From the NCBI RefSeq assembly GCF_900250115.1, contig NZ_LT984805.1:372001-436000 (forward strand): 64,000 nucleotides of DNA. The letters are read 5' to 3'. The stretch is from Cupriavidus taiwanensis. GTDB lineage: Bacteria > Pseudomonadota > Gammaproteobacteria > Burkholderiales > Burkholderiaceae. This document shows, in pieces, positions 17,724-28,375 of this stretch. The notes beneath the pieces were generated by a model, which was not told the origin of the DNA, ran no database searches, and worked only from the letters and a program-made list of their open reading frames with translations. Numbering within the stretch: position 1 is the stretch's first letter; every line of letters begins with the position of its first letter. The position numbers were made by a program, and so were the translations under genes.

Positions 17724-19217
17724 CTGCGACCCCCTGGCCCAGCAGGGCGTCGTAGCAACTGGTCGCCGGCATCTGGACATGGATGACGGGTGATCGGCTT
17801 GCCGCGGCGAGAACTCCTCGCGCAGCGCTTCCAGATCCGGCAGATCACCATCGCCCAACATGGCTTCCAGGCGCACGGCCAGCACGGCTTCGATACCGTC
17901 CATGGCCGCCAGCTCAAGCAGGCCAACCATCGTCTTGCACGCGTCGCGTTGCGACAGCCGGGCATCAAGCTGCTCCCAGGTTCGCCGATAGGCCTCCCGA
18001 GGGAACAGATCGTCCCGGAACGCCAGGCCCTTGAAGGCCTGCGGCTTACGTTTGAGCCCCTCAATGAAGTGCCGATAGTCGATAGCGCGGCGGGTGCTGT
18101 GCGCGGCGTGGGAGCCCCGAGGAGTGCTGAACACCATGGCTCCGGACAGGTAGCAGTCCAGTCGGTCGCCGTACACACGCACCTTCAGACGGTGACCAAT
18201 CAGGCGGGACGGCGCGCTGTAGAGGATGCCGCGCACGGTGAATGTGCTGCAACGGGTGACACGCGCTTCCTCTTCGGCAAAGTCCGTCGTGCGCCGGGGA
18301 GGCAGGTCCGTCAACTGCTCGCGCTCGAGACGGAACGCCGCTGCATGACGCCGGTTACGACGCATCACGACCTCGCGCAGGAGCGCCTCATAGGCGGCTC
18401 GATCCTCGAAGTCCCGGTGGCCGCGCAGCATCAGTGCCTGGTCGACAGCCTCCTTCAGATAGCGGTGGGATGATTCCACACTGCCGTTCTCGTGGCCCAG
18501 GCCGCGGTTGTTACGGGTGCCGGTCATCCCATAGTGGTCCAGCAGGGCTTCGTAGCGCGTTGTGAAGTCCTCCTGCTCCTTCAGGTTCTTGAACGCCGCC
18601 GAGAGGCTGTCGGTGCGATGTTCTCGCGGGCAGCCGCCGGCCTGCCAGAGCGCGTTCTGCAAGCCCGAGGACAGCGCCTCGAAGCTCTCTCCGCCTTCAA
18701 CCACTTGGGCGTACTCCCAGCGCGAGAACGCGAACACGAAGTGATACAGGCGGTGAGGGAATGGAACGCCGGAGATGGTGATGCCCAGCGCCTGCATATC
18801 GGTGAAGTCCGACAGTGCCCGGATCCCCGGCGCGTGTTCCTGTGGGAAGAAGACTTCTTTGGCCGGTCCAGACACAGCCCGCCACTTGCTGATGCGCCGT
18901 TCGAGCGTGCGGCGCATGCTGTCAGGGTATTGGTCGGGATGGTCGTCCTGGAGCTTGCGCAGAATGGTGATGGCTTGCAGGCGCGGCTCGCTAGCAAGCA
19001 TCGGCACGACCTCGGTGTCCCAGACCTCGACGAATGGATCGGGCCGCGAGCGCCAGTAACGGCGGGGCTTCTGCGAAGGCAGTTGGCTATCACGTTCGAT
19101 ACGCCGGGCACTGCGCACACTGATGCCGGCCTTGGCAGCGGCAATCTCCTGGGTATGCTGTTTGCGTTTGGACATGTAGAGGCTAACCTGTTGGTCGGTA
19201 ATACGGGTTCCAGACAT
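17700..19217 (-). CDS. istA: IstA transposase of the inner IS21
   Basis: IS21 DDE transposase, 505 aa as read. Seen: N-terminal helix-turn-helix (EIAAAKAGISVRSARRIE), an rve-type catalytic core with Asp in ALSDFTDMQALG, a second acidic region near HRTDSLSAAFKNL, and Glu in GHENGSVESSHRYLK. The C-terminal domain has CSTFTVRGILYSAPSRLIG. The start may be 19217 or the internal Met in MSKRKQHTQE. The last 30 or so residues after LEALREEF are out of frame relative to the family because of a shift near 17800, which also makes the frame run over the start of istB. The core is intact. Confidence 0.82.
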   Translation of the reverse strand: MSGTRITDQQVSLYMSKRKQHTQEIAAAKAGISVRSARRIERDSQLPSQKPRRYWRSRPDPFVEVWDTEVVPMLASEPRLQAITILRKLQDDHPDQYPDSMRRTLERRISKWRAVSGPAKEVFFPQEHAPGIRALSDFTDMQALGITISGVPFPHRLYHFVFAFSRWEYAQVVEGGESFEALSSGLQNALWQAGGCPREHRTDSLSAAFKNLKEQEDFTTRYEALLDHYGMTGTRNNRGLGHENGSVESSHRYLKEAVDQALMLRGHRDFEDRAAYEALLREVVMRRNRRHAAAFRLEREQLTDLPPRRTTDFAEEEARVTRCSTFTVRGILYSAPSRLIGHRLKVRVYGDRLDCYLSGAMVFSTPRGSHAAHSTRRAIDYRHFIEGLKRKPQAFKGLAFRDDLFPREAYRRTWEQLDARLSQRDACKTMVGLLELAAMDGIEAVLAVRLEAMLGDGDLPDLEALREEFSPRQADHPSSMSRCRRPVATTPCWARGSQHERAAPN

Positions 19218-19446
19218 GGACTGACCGCTTATTGATGCGATCAGCCATCGTAGAACCCGGCCAACTCGGCGCCGCCGGTGGCGGAAACTCTCCGGCGGCT
19301 ACGCCGCCTCCGAGTTCCCGCCACCGGCCAAGATGTTTGTCGCTACGCCGGACAAAATGATTGTCGCCGCCCAGGCGACAGCCGGTGCGCACGGCGGAGC
19401 CGATCTCGGCGTTGTAAACCTGAGTGCCGGCGCGTAGACTGCTGGC

Positions 19447-20991
19447 ATGACGACGGCGAACGCGTACCCGGACGACATCGAAGCGCTCAAAGCCCTCTTG
19501 CTGGAGCGCGATGCCCGCATCGGGCATCTGCAAGACGTGGTCGAATCGCAGAAGGCAGCGACGGCAACGGACAAGGCGGAGATCGAGCATCTCAAGTTGC
19601 TGATTGCAAAGCTGCGCCGCATGCAGTTCGGCCGTCGCTCGGAGAAGCTGGACCGCCAGATCGAACAGCTCGAACTTCGCCTAGAAGAACTCGAGGCCGA
19701 CGAAGGTGCCGCACCCATCGAGATCCACAGGACGCCGCGTACGGCACCGGAACAGGTACAACGTAAGCCGTTGCCAGAACACCTGCCGCGCGAGTTCCAG
19801 ACTCATTGGCCCGAATCACGTGATACCTGCACGGCATGCGGTGCGCCGATGAAGCAGCTTGGCGAGGATGTCTCCGAACAGCTCGAATATGTGCCAGCGA
19901 GCTTCCGGGTCATCCGGCATGTGCGACCTGGCTGCATGCTGCGATCACATCGCCCAGCTGGTCGAGCGAGGCATGGCTGGCCCGGGACTGCTGGCCCACG
20001 TGCTGGTCGCGAAGTTCGCGGATCACCTGCCGCTCTACCGACAGTCGGTGATCTATGCGCGTGAAGGCGTCGAGCTGGATCGCTCGTTGCTGGCGAAGTG
20101 GGTTGGTCACAGTGCGGCGCTGCTGCAACCACTCGTCGACACACTGCGTCGACACGTCATGGCGGCGACGAAGCTCCATGCCGACGATACGCCAGTGCCG
20201 GTGCTCGCGCCAGGCAATGGCAAGACTAAAACTGGACGCTTGTGGTGTATGTGCGTGACGACCGGACGTCGGGCGATGCTACTCCGCCGGCCGTCTGGTT
20301 TGCCTATACGCCGGACCGCAAGGGCATCCACCCGCAGCAGCATCTTGAATCGTTCAACGGGACGTTGCAGGCCGATGCCTACGGCGGCTACCAGGCGATC
20401 TACGAAACGGGACGGGTTGCCGAAGCAGCGTGCTGGGCCCATGCCCGGCGGCAGTTCTACGAATTGTATGCAGCTCGCCCCAATTCCTTGAATACCGAGG
20501 CCCTGGAACGCATCGGCGCGCTCTACAAGATCGAAGAGCAGATCCGGGGCAAACCACCCGATGTGCGCCAGGCGTATCGACAGGCGCAAGCGCGTCCACT
20601 ACTCGATCAACTCCACGCGTGGCTGAGAGCCACGTTGGAGACGCTCTCGCGCAAATCTGACACGAGTCGAGCGATCCTGTACGCACTGAACCGGTGGGAG
20701 GCGCTCACGCGCTATTGCGACGACGGACGACTGGAGATCGACAACCTGCCGGTCGAACGTGCGCTGCGCGGGGTGGCCATCGGAAGACGTAATTACCTGT
20801 TCGCGGGTGCTGACTCAGGTGGGGAACGCGCCGCTGCAATTTACAGCCTGATCGGCACGGCAAAACTCAACGGCGTCGATCCCGAGGCTTACCTACGCTT
20901 CGTGCTCGCACGCATCGCGGATCACCCGATCAACCGCGTCGACGAACTCATGCCGTGGGTCGTCACTGAGCAACTGGTTACGCCAGCGTAA
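19447..20991 (+). pseudogene. tnpC: tnpC of the second IS66, at least two frameshifts
   Basis: The start MTTANAYPDDIEALKALLL is followed by the coiled coil and zinc-binding region, in frame to about 19920. The frame then changes (HIAQLVERGMAGPGLLAHVL, KLHADDTPVPVLAPGNGKT) and changes again near 20240. From there it is open to the end with the third catalytic region ([20 protein letters not shown]) and the C-terminus [14 protein letters not shown]. Correct protein length would be about 510 aa. It is inactive as written. Confidence 0.85.
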
Positions 20992-21030
20992 CTGCTGCGG
21001 CCGTCAAGACGGTACTGGCTACTCGCTTAC

Positions 21031-21154
21031 GAATGATCCGACGCTGGCTGACGCCATCCTGGACCGGCTGGTCCACCAGGCGCACAAAGTGGCGCTCAAA
21101 GGCGAATCCATGCGCAAGCGCACGGCAACCGACGCCAAGAAACGGGCATCGTGA
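21031..21154 (+). pseudogene. 3' end of the outer IS21 istB
   Basis: Encodes [20 protein letters not shown] followed by [20 protein letters not shown] and a stop. This is the C-terminal helix of IstB separated from its 5' part by the second IS66. Downstream (21160-21250) lie two related motifs, CTGATCACGTTCGCCGAAA and CTGATCACCTTCACCGAAA, likely the multiple terminal repeats of this IS21. Confidence 0.85.
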
Positions 21155-21239
21155 TCACCTACGCTACAATCTCCTGACCGCGCAGTACCACCTTCCTTCC
21201 CTGATCACGTTCGCCGAAACCGCTGATCACCTTCACCGA

Positions 21240-21530
21240 AATCCGCAACCCGGCGAACTCCCGATACAGCGGAACGTCGTGCAGCGCTTCTTCCATCGCC
21301 GGGTCCGACAGGCCGAACCATTGCTGAAGGAAGTGGATGCGCAGCATCGCCTCGACCGCGAACGGGGGACGGCCGCGCTTGCCTTCTGGGGCGTACGGAG
21401 CGATCAGCATCACCAGATCGGCCCACGGCACCACACGGTTCATCTCGTCCAGGAATTCGCGCTTGCGGTTGCGCTTGGTCGACAAGTTCAGCAAGGTCAG
21501 TTTGTTTCATGCGCCACATGCTCGCTGGCT
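21240..21530 (-). pseudogene. N-terminal fragment of an IS5-family transposase
   Basis: The minus strand encodes KRNRKREFLDEMNRVVPWAD, APYAPEGKRGRPPFAVEAML and FLQQWFGLSDPAMEEALHDV, the N-terminal domain of an IS5-type transposase unlike the 1327-bp copies. A frameshift lies near the start (MKQTDLA is in another frame), and the gene breaks off after REFAGLR at the IS21 terminal repeats. The catalytic domain is missing. Confidence 0.78.
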
Positions 21531-21699
21531 CGACGATTCATTTCAAGCACATCTGCTGGCTAATTTTTGCAGAGCATCCTTAACTTCAAGTTTCGCGTCA
21601 CATCCATCCCTGCAAAATACAACTCTGACTCGAGGAAAGAAAATGCAGTCATTCGCAAATTTAATTCTGAATTCTATAAGTAATAATCACGGCGACCTC

Positions 21700-22400
21700 A
21701 AAATCTGAAGTGCAACACCTTGCCATCCGGTAAGGTGTGGTGAATGACAAAAACGAAGTACCGCAACTGCAATCCGAAGAGCGCATGCGCATCGAGATTT
21801 GGAAGGCGGAGAAAGTCAGTCAGCGCGAGATGGGCGCAGGCTGGGGCGTGCGCCTTCAACGCTGAAGCGCGAGCTTCGCCGCAACGCGACAGCAAGCGGT
21901 GGCTATGGGGCAATGACAGCGTAAGCCCGCCGCGCGCAACGCCGCCAGGCCAGCCGTCCCGCCCGCAAACTCGCTGCCGACAGTGTGCTGTGGCGCGTGG
22001 TGCGCCACTTCCTTGACCAAAAGTGGTCACCCCAGGAAATCCCGCTACTCTCAAGCGCGCCTTTCCTGACCACCGCGAGCGCCACGTGTCCCACGAGACC
22101 ATCTACAACGCCATTTACGCCTACCCGCGCGGCGAACTGCGTCGCCAGCTCATCGCTTGTCTGCGCCAGGGCCACGCTAAGCACCTGCTGCGCTCGCGTG
22201 GCACCGACCGGCGTGGCCAAATTCCCGACATGGTCAGCATCCATGAGCGCCCGCCTGAGGTCAACGACAGGCTCATGCCCGGGCACTGGGAAGGCGACCC
22301 CATCAAGGGTGCGGGTAACCGCTCGGCAGTGGGCGTACTGGTGGAGCGCATGAGCCGCGCCGTGCTGCTGGTCAAGATGTCCGATGCCACCGCGGCTTCG
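21700..22400 (+). pseudogene. IS30-family transposase remnant
   Basis: The plus strand, after several shifts, reads VSHETIYNAIYAYPRGELRR, RGTDRRGQIPDMVSIHERPP and RLMPGHWEGDPIKGAGNRSA. This is the central part of an IS30 transposase including the first catalytic Asp (WEGDPI). The N-terminal helix-turn-helix region is frameshifted. The protein is cut after DATAASV by an IS5-family fragment, so the remaining catalytic residues are lost. Confidence 0.8.
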
Positions 22401-22649
22401 GTCTGCTGGCCCCCGGGGGCTGGCCACTGCCGCAGCATCGATGCTTGCCCGACTCCAATCGATCTGACCATGCTCGCGCAGGCGGGTTAGCAGGGCCAGG
22501 TGCATGCGCGTCCAGACGCCACTGGCCTGCCAGTCACGCAGACGACGCCAGTAGGTCATGCCGCTGCCAAAGCCCAGTTCCTGCGGCAAGTCTTTCCACG
22601 GAATGCCGGTGTGCAAAGCAATCACGATGCCGCTTAGCGACAGTTTCAC
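22400..22649 (-). pseudogene. IS5-family (IS427-like) transposase fragment
   Basis: The minus strand encodes GIPWKDLPQELGFGSGMTYW, WRRLRDWQASGVWTRMHLAL and QIDWSRASIDAAAVASPRGP, the N-terminal domain of an IS427-type transposase. It stops before the catalytic core. A related fragment in opposite orientation lies at 24985-25560, so the peptidase gene between them is bracketed by two diverging IS relics. Confidence 0.75.
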
Positions 22650-22771
22650 CAGAAAACACGCCTATATCGCTAATATAGGTTAGCGGTGGGGAGTCGTAGG
22701 ACGATCATCGGTATTTGCACGGGGGACTATTCTTGCCGCAAGAAAGCCAGTGTGTGACGCTTAAAATCGGG

Positions 22772-24898
22772 TCACGCGTTCGGTCGTAACGACGCCCCAA
22801 TCTTTGCCCGCAGGAACTCAAATGTCGTTGCACTGGCGCGGGCTCTGGTTTCGGGTTCGACGCCAGCGCCATGACCGCCATCGCGCTGTTCTAGGTAGAA
22901 GACCTCGCGATGTCCGAGTGCCTGCATTTTCGCGACCATCTTTCGTGCATGGCCTGGATGCACGCGATCGTCAGTGGACGATGATGTGAATAGAACCGGC
23001 GGATAGGAGACGTCCGGCTTTACGTTGTGATAGGGTGAGTAAGCCATAAGCATCCGGCGATCGTCGGCATCGTCGGGATTGCCGTACTCGTCGACCCACA
23101 AAGCGCCCTGCAACAACAGGTGAAAGCGTGACATGTCGAGCACTGGCACATGCGAGATAACGGCACCGAATAAATCCGGACGCTGGATCATGCACGCTGC
23201 GGTTAACAACCCGCCGTTGCTCGCCCCTTGGATCGCGAGTTGCCCCGGGGTGGTAACACTGGAGCTGATCAATGCCTCAGCGACGGCAATGAAATCACCA
23301 AATGCGACCGGACGTTTTTCTCGTTGCGCGGCTTGATGCCAGCCAGGCCCGAACTCACCTCCCCCCCGGATGCTCGCGATTGCGTACACACCGCCCGGTT
23401 CTAGCCAGGAGAATCCCAAAGTGCCCATATAGGCGGGTGTATCGAGCCGGATTTCGAATCCGCCGTATCCATAGAGCAGGCAAGGTCGAGGGGTACCCTG
23501 AAGATCTGCCTCGCGGCCGATCACCCAATAGGGAATCTGCACGCCATCGGGTGCCATGGCATGCCGGCGCAACGCGAGGAATCCGGTTGAATCGAAGCGT
23601 GCGGGAAGCTGTCCGAGCTGGTGCCAAGGTGTGTCACTGGAGAGATCGGCATGGTACAGCGCTGGTGGTGTCAGGAAGTGATCGACGTAGATCAGTACAG
23701 TGTCATCGCGTGCTCTATCGACGGCGGTCACAGATGCTTCGCATCCGGCCGGCAACGGATACGCTCGAGATTGCCACGTGTCGTCGACCGAGTCTGGCGG
23801 ACGCCAAAGCGTCACGCGGGTAACGCTTTCGCTCTTGTCAGAGACGATTAGCCAGTGCTTCGTATAACGCACCCCCGACAGTACATTCTCGTCAGTTGGC
23901 GTGAAAAGTACGGTGAAGTGGCGATCACCGTCGAGAAATGCGTCACGTCGAATGGCCAGTAAAGAACCGCCCCGATAAGCCGTCTCGTTGACGTGCCAAT
24001 TGGTGCGCGGCGTGACGAATAGCCATTCGCTCCACTCAAACAAAGCAGCCGTATTACGCGGCACATCGTACAACCGCCATTCACGAGCCTTTTCATCGAG
24101 CCAGAATTGCTCCCGTTCGTAGAATGTCGTGCTGCGGCTTGCAATATGACGTGCTTGGATTGGGTCGTAATTCGCTGACGCACCCAAGTCGTCAGGCTCG
24201 CATTCGAACACCACCGGCGCATCCGCTACTGGCGTTCCGCGCTTCCATCTGCGCACCTGTCGCGGGTGACCGGAAACAGTGACAGCGGGGGCCGCGTTTA
24301 CTGCGCTGTCATCCCAGCTCGCATAAACCGTATCTCGATCGATCCATGCAACGCTGTGGTGACCGGAATCTGGTAGTTCGAATCCGTTCTCAACAAACGC
24401 ACGCGCTTCCACGTCGAATTCCCGCACGATACAAGTATCGGAACCGCCGGGCGACAGGAAGACCAGTGCGCGATCAGCAGTGGGATAAATAAGATGAAAG
24501 CCCGCCAGAGCCCAGCGCGTGCCGTCCCCGTTTCGGTTGTTCAAGTCAAGCGCATCGACCTCCAGTACCACTTCCCATTGTGGGTTGCCCTCGATCCAGG
24601 CATTCCAGGGCGTACGCCGTACGAAACCGAGCGGATGCGCTCCGTCAAGCCAAGTATTGTAAGCCCAGTTACCCCAGCGCGAGCATATGACGATGCGATC
24701 TTGGTCCATCATGGTCTCGACGAGCCGCTTAGTTAGCACGTCGGCGGCTGACGTGCGTCCGTACATTTCCATAGTACGGGCTGTCTGAGCGAAAACCCAT
24801 GAATTGACAGTGGGACTATCGAGTTCTTCGAGATCGATATACGGATCGGCAGCGTTACCTGTCGGCGGCCAAATAATTTTCGATTGCGAATTTATCAT
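22772..24898 (-). CDS. prolyl oligopeptidase-family serine peptidase (S9)
   Basis: A 708-aa peptidase of family S9, which cleaves short peptides, typically after proline or basic residues, in the cytoplasm (no signal peptide is seen). Architecture: N-terminal beta-propeller-type region (about residues 70-410, irregular repeats rich in W and D) and a C-terminal alpha/beta hydrolase. Catalytic triad by motif: Ser560 in IQGASNGGLL, Asp643 in SSTDDRVHPGHA and His676 in RDGGHGAGVE. The usual GGSNGG is GASNGG here, one substitution at a tolerated position. Length fits the family. GC is lower than in the efflux genes. It is monocistronic and flanked on both sides by IS5-family relics, so it probably arrived as a passenger. 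Confidence 0.88.
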   Translation of the reverse strand: MINSQSKIIWPPTGNAADPYIDLEELDSPTVNSWVFAQTARTMEMYGRTSAADVLTKRLVETMMDQDRIVICSRWGNWAYNTWLDGAHPLGFVRRTPWNAWIEGNPQWEVVLEVDALDLNNRNGDGTRWALAGFHLIYPTADRALVFLSPGGSDTCIVREFDVEARAFVENGFELPDSGHHSVAWIDRDTVYASWDDSAVNAAPAVTVSGHPRQVRRWKRGTPVADAPVVFECEPDDLGASANYDPIQARHIASRSTTFYEREQFWLDEKAREWRLYDVPRNTAALFEWSEWLFVTPRTNWHVNETAYRGGSLLAIRRDAFLDGDRHFTVLFTPTDENVLSGVRYTKHWLIVSDKSESVTRVTLWRPPDSVDDTWQSRAYPLPAGCEASVTAVDRARDDTVLIYVDHFLTPPALYHADLSSDTPWHQLGQLPARFDSTGFLALRRHAMAPDGVQIPYWVIGREADLQGTPRPCLLYGYGGFEIRLDTPAYMGTLGFSWLEPGGVYAIASIRGGGEFGPGWHQAAQREKRPVAFGDFIAVAEALISSSVTTPGQLAIQGASNGGLLTAACMIQRPDLFGAVISHVPVLDMSRFHLLLQGALWVDEYGNPDDADDRRMLMAYSPYHNVKPDVSYPPVLFTSSSTDDRVHPGHARKMVAKMQALGHREVFYLEQRDGGHGAGVEPETRARASATTFEFLRAKIGASLRPNA

Positions 24899-24984
24899 AA
24901 TGAATCATCCATTAAAGTACTTTCAGAAGGAACAGCTTCATCTTTCAAATCGCCCGATTCGGTTCAACTAATCGTGCCATTTCG

Positions 24985-25560
24985 ACATGGTTGAGGTAGT
25001 CGAGTTCCATGATGATTTGCGCGCTGCGCGGCACATCGATTGGCTACCACTCGCCACACGTGACCTGCGCGTCCAACTCGATCGAGCCAGAGGTTTTCGA
25101 CTTGCCCCGAAACCAGCATCGCAAGCAAGCCCTTGCGAAGGGGATTGCGTGGGAAGACTTGCCGCAGGAACTGGGCTTCGGCCGCGGTATGACTTGCTGG
25201 CGTCGCCTTCGTGATTGGTAGGCCAGCGGCATCTGGGAACGCTTGCAACTGGCCCTGCTGACGCGATTGCGTGAGCATGACCAGGTCGATTGGAGCCGGG
25301 CGAGTATCGATGGTGCGGCTGTGACTAGCCTCCAGGGGGGCAGCAGACCGGCCCGAACCCCACCGACCGTGGCAAGCTCGGCACCAAACGCCACCTCGTC
25401 GTAGACCGGCGCGGCGCTGGCCGTGACCGGTGCCAATTGGCACGACTCGGTGGTCTTCGAAGCCCTGGTTGATGCCATACCCGCAGTGCCGGGGCTGCCT
25501 GGCGGGCCGCGCAGCCGCCCCGACAAGCTCAACGCCGCGATTGAAACACCGCCGCCGAAC
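24985..25560 (+). pseudogene. IS5-family (IS427-like) transposase remnant
   Basis: The plus strand reads GIAWEDLPQELGFGRGMTCW and RRLRDW, then an in-frame TAG stop, then ASGIWERLQLALLTRLREHD and DWSRASIDGAAVTS. After a frame change come TGPNPTDRGKLGTKRHLVV-like and TGANWHDSVVFEALVDAIP. The 5' end and the terminal DDE Glu region are missing. About 260 bases to the next IS contain no recognisable gene. Confidence 0.75.
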
Positions 25561-25821
25561 CGTCATTGCATCCTGATGGCGGACACTTCGGTTACGATTC
25601 ACCCCGTCACTCAGGACGCCAGCGCAAGGTGTCCGCCTTCGCATGGAACACTGTCCGCGATGAGTCTGGAATCACTGTCCGCCATCAGTGGAATGCGCAC
25701 GAATCTTGCGGGCTTGCGTTCAACGAAGGAAAGCAATAGCAGTCCTGAGCCCAACGCAAACGATTGAATGTGACTATACAAAAGTCCTACGAACTCAATT
25801 TAACGGCGATCAGTTATAAGG

Positions 25822-27294
25822 CATCCCCTTATACGGAAGTAGGACCGTCTCCGCGGCGAGGCTTGGAGCTTGAAGTCCCGGGAATTTCGAGGTAAGGGGG
25901 TTGTTAACTTCGCCAGACTCGCGTTTACTCTCGGATTTTCGCGCAGCAATGAGCAACGAGTCGGGGGCATGGGTGGACGAGGAATTCGAGAGTCTGGATC
26001 TTGGTGATCCGCGGCGGGATCGGCGCGCCAAGGAGCTGCTCAAGCGGTTTGCGGCTCTGCCGACGGCGAGCATCCCCGGCGCATGCGATGACTGGTCGCA
26101 AACCATCGCGGCATATCGGTTTCTCGGCAATGAGCAGATCGATTGGCGGGACGTAATGCAGCCGCATTGGGAGCGCACTGCAGCGAGGGCCGCGCAGTTT
26201 CCGGTGGTGCTGTGCATCGCTGATACAACCGAATTGAACTTTAATGGCCAGGAGATCGACGGGCTGGGTCCGTTGACCTATGAAGCCCAGCGGGGCATGT
26301 TTTTGCATCCGACCTACGCGGTGACGCCTGACCGCGAGCCGCTGGGGGTGATCGATGCCTGGATGTGGGCTCGGGAGCCCAAGGACGCCGATGGCAACCG
26401 GGGCGGGATCAAGGAAAGCGTACGCTGGATTGAAGGATATGAACGGGTTGCGGAGCAAGCCGCGCTATTGCCGCAGACACGGCTGGTGTATGTGACAGAC
26501 CGCGAGGGTGATATTGCCGAGTTGATGGCGCGCGCCCAGGAACTTGGCCAACCGGCCGACTGGTTGATCCGCAGCCAACACAACCGCAACCTGGCCGAGG
26601 GCGGCAAGTTGTGGGATAGCGTCGACGCCAGCCCGGTACTCGGGAAATCACCTTTATCTTGCCAGGGCGAGCAGGCCAGAAGGCGCGCGAGGTCAAACAG
26701 GAACTACGCGCCCAGCGTATGAAGCTGCCGGGTCTGGTCGGAGCGGAGTTCACCTGTGTGGCGGCAAGGGAGATCGAAGCGCCCGCAGGCGTCAAGCCAG
26801 TGGTTTGGCGATTGGTGACGAACCGAGAAGCGCAGGACGCTGATGCGGTCAACGAACTTGTTGAATGGTATCGGGCAAGGTGGGAGATCGAGATGTTCTT
26901 CCATGTCCTGAAGACCGGCTGCAAGGTCGAGGCGCTACAGCTATCGCACATGGATCGTGTGGAGCGGGCCTTGGCGTTGTATATGGTGGTGGCATGGCGC
27001 ATTGCCCGCTTGATGCGGTTGGGCAGAACCTGTCCGGATCTGGATGCGTCGCTGTTCTTCGATGCCGACGAGATTCGGGGGGCATACGTGCTCTCCAAGA
27101 AAGCTCGCCCGAAGACACCGGTCACACTCAATCAGATGATTCGGTTGGTTGCTTCCCTGGGCGGGTTCCTTGGGCGGAAGAACGATGGCGAGCCCGGCGC
27201 CAAGACGATCTGGATCGGCATGCAGCGAACCATGGACGCCGCGCTCACTATTCAAACACTGAGGGAAGAGTCATGACTTCCGTATAAGGAAATG
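25822..27294. mobile_element. IS4-family element, copy 2 (1473 bp)
   Basis: Terminal repeats CATCCCCTTATACGGAAGT (left) and the complement of CATTTCCTTATACGGAAGT (right). It is one base shorter than the intact copy 3. No 9-bp duplication is seen (left flank GTTATAAGG, right flank GGTTGTAGG). To the right it abuts a truncated IS5 copy, so the junction arose by deletion or recombination rather than simple insertion. Confidence 0.88.
25901..27276 (+). pseudogene. IS4-family transposase with one frameshift (copy 2)
   Basis: In frame from ATG 25949 (MSNESGAWVDEEFESLDLG) or earlier through the catalytic Asp regions CIADTTELNF and YVTDREGDI. A single missing base at about 26642, where copy 3 has GGGG and this copy GGG, then shifts the frame. 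The remainder, with the YREK-type motif YRARWEIEMFFHVLK, is open in the new frame. Without that base the protein would equal the intact 458-aa transposase. Confidence 0.88.
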
Positions 27295-28375
27295 GGTTGT
27301 AGGCGGCCATGCTCAGCACAAACATCTGATCGACTTTCTTCAGACCGCGCACTATCACCTGACGCATGCGCCCCACGGTCTTGACCCACCCGAAGCCCTG
27401 TTCGATCAGCTTGCGCTTTTGTTGCGAGACGGCATAACCGGCGCTGGAAGCAATGGCATCAGGAACGGCCGAGCGACGACCCGATGTGTTCTGCGCCACG
27501 TGGGGCGTCACCTTCATTTCCAGGCAGGCCTCAATGAACTCGTGCGCGTCATAGCCCTTGTCCGCGCCCACGGTGACTTCCACATTCAGGTCTTCAATCA
27601 CCTGCCTGGCATCGTTAAGCATGACCTTTGCGGCCTCCCGCTCGGCGTGTCCGTCCGCCTTGGTCACCATGGCGCTAACCACCAGGCCATGGCGGTTGTC
27701 GCTCAGGGTATGACCCATGTAGCGCAGCTCACTGGATGTCTTGCCCTTGCGGTAGAGCTTGGCATCGGGATCGGTCTTGGATTCGTGTGTCTCGTTGCTG
27801 CGCTTGCGACCTTTGAAGCTGCCGCCGGCGTCATCGTCTTGGTCGTCGCCATCCTTGCGCACGAAGCTCTTGTGGCCTGCCCACGCCTGTATCAGCGTGC
27901 CGTCCACGCTGAAGTGCTCACCCGACAGCCAGTTCTTCTTCTGCGCGATGGCCAGCACCTCGTTGAAAAACTGGATCACCGCATCATGCTTGATCAGTCG
28001 CTCGCGGTTCTTGGTGAAGACCGTGGGCACCCAAACTGAGTCGTCCATCGACAGCCCGATGAACCAGCGAAACAGCAGGTTGTATTGCGTCTGCTCCATG
28101 AGCTGGCGCTCAGAGCGAATGCTGTAGAGCACCTGCAGCAGCATGGCCCGCAGCAACTTCTCCGGCGCGATACTGGGGCGGCCACCCTTGATATCGGCCT
28201 CGTACATCTGCGCGAACAGCCGGTCCATCTTCACCAGCGCCTGGTTGGCCATAGTCCGGATCGAGCGCAGCGGATGGGACTGCGGCACGAAATCCTCCAG
28301 CCTCCGCATAGTGAACAAGCTTTCCGTGAAGGTATCTGCGCCGCGCATGAATGTGGGATTGGATGGGATCCTCAA
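27248..28375 (-). pseudogene. IS5-family transposase, C-terminus replaced (copy B)
   Basis: Identical in most of its length to the other 375-aa IS5 transposases (Ser variant GGSFKGRKRS, Pro variant AVPDAIAS) up to LSMAAY. The last 16 native residues are then lost and the frame runs into the adjacent IS4 end, giving NPFPYTEVMTLPSVFE. The catalytic residues are all present, but the right terminal repeat is gone, so the element cannot move as such. Confidence 0.88.

Larger units (their letters stand above)
16841..19373. mobile_element. inner IS21-family element
   Basis: Inserted near the 3' end of the IS66 tnpB. The ends share the inverted motif GCGACAATCATTTTG(G/T)CCGG, at 16847 on the plus strand and complementary at 19353-19367, each with a second internal copy (GATGATTGTCGGTG; AAGATGTTTGTCGC), as is usual for IS21. 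Exact outer limits are uncertain by a few bases. GGCGAC occurs on both sides and may be the target duplication. It encodes istA and istB on the minus strand. Confidence 0.75.
16077..21030. mobile_element. second IS66-family element, carrying an internal IS21
   Basis: Starts with GTAAGCGTGGCC and ends with CTCGCTTAC. Its own genes run on the plus strand: tnpA and tnpB at about 16105-16840 and tnpC at 19447-20991. They are separated by an IS21 element of about 2.5 kb inserted near the end of tnpB. It is only distantly related to the first IS66 copy. Confidence 0.88.
16069..21038. repeat. 8-bp target duplication GAATGATC around the second IS66
   Basis: GAATGATC at 16069-16076 and at 21031-21038 flank the second IS66 element. 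Eight bases is the expected IS66 duplication. Removing 16077-21038 rejoins istB codons WLND with [10 protein letters not shown] in frame, which confirms the insertion event. Confidence 0.92.
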
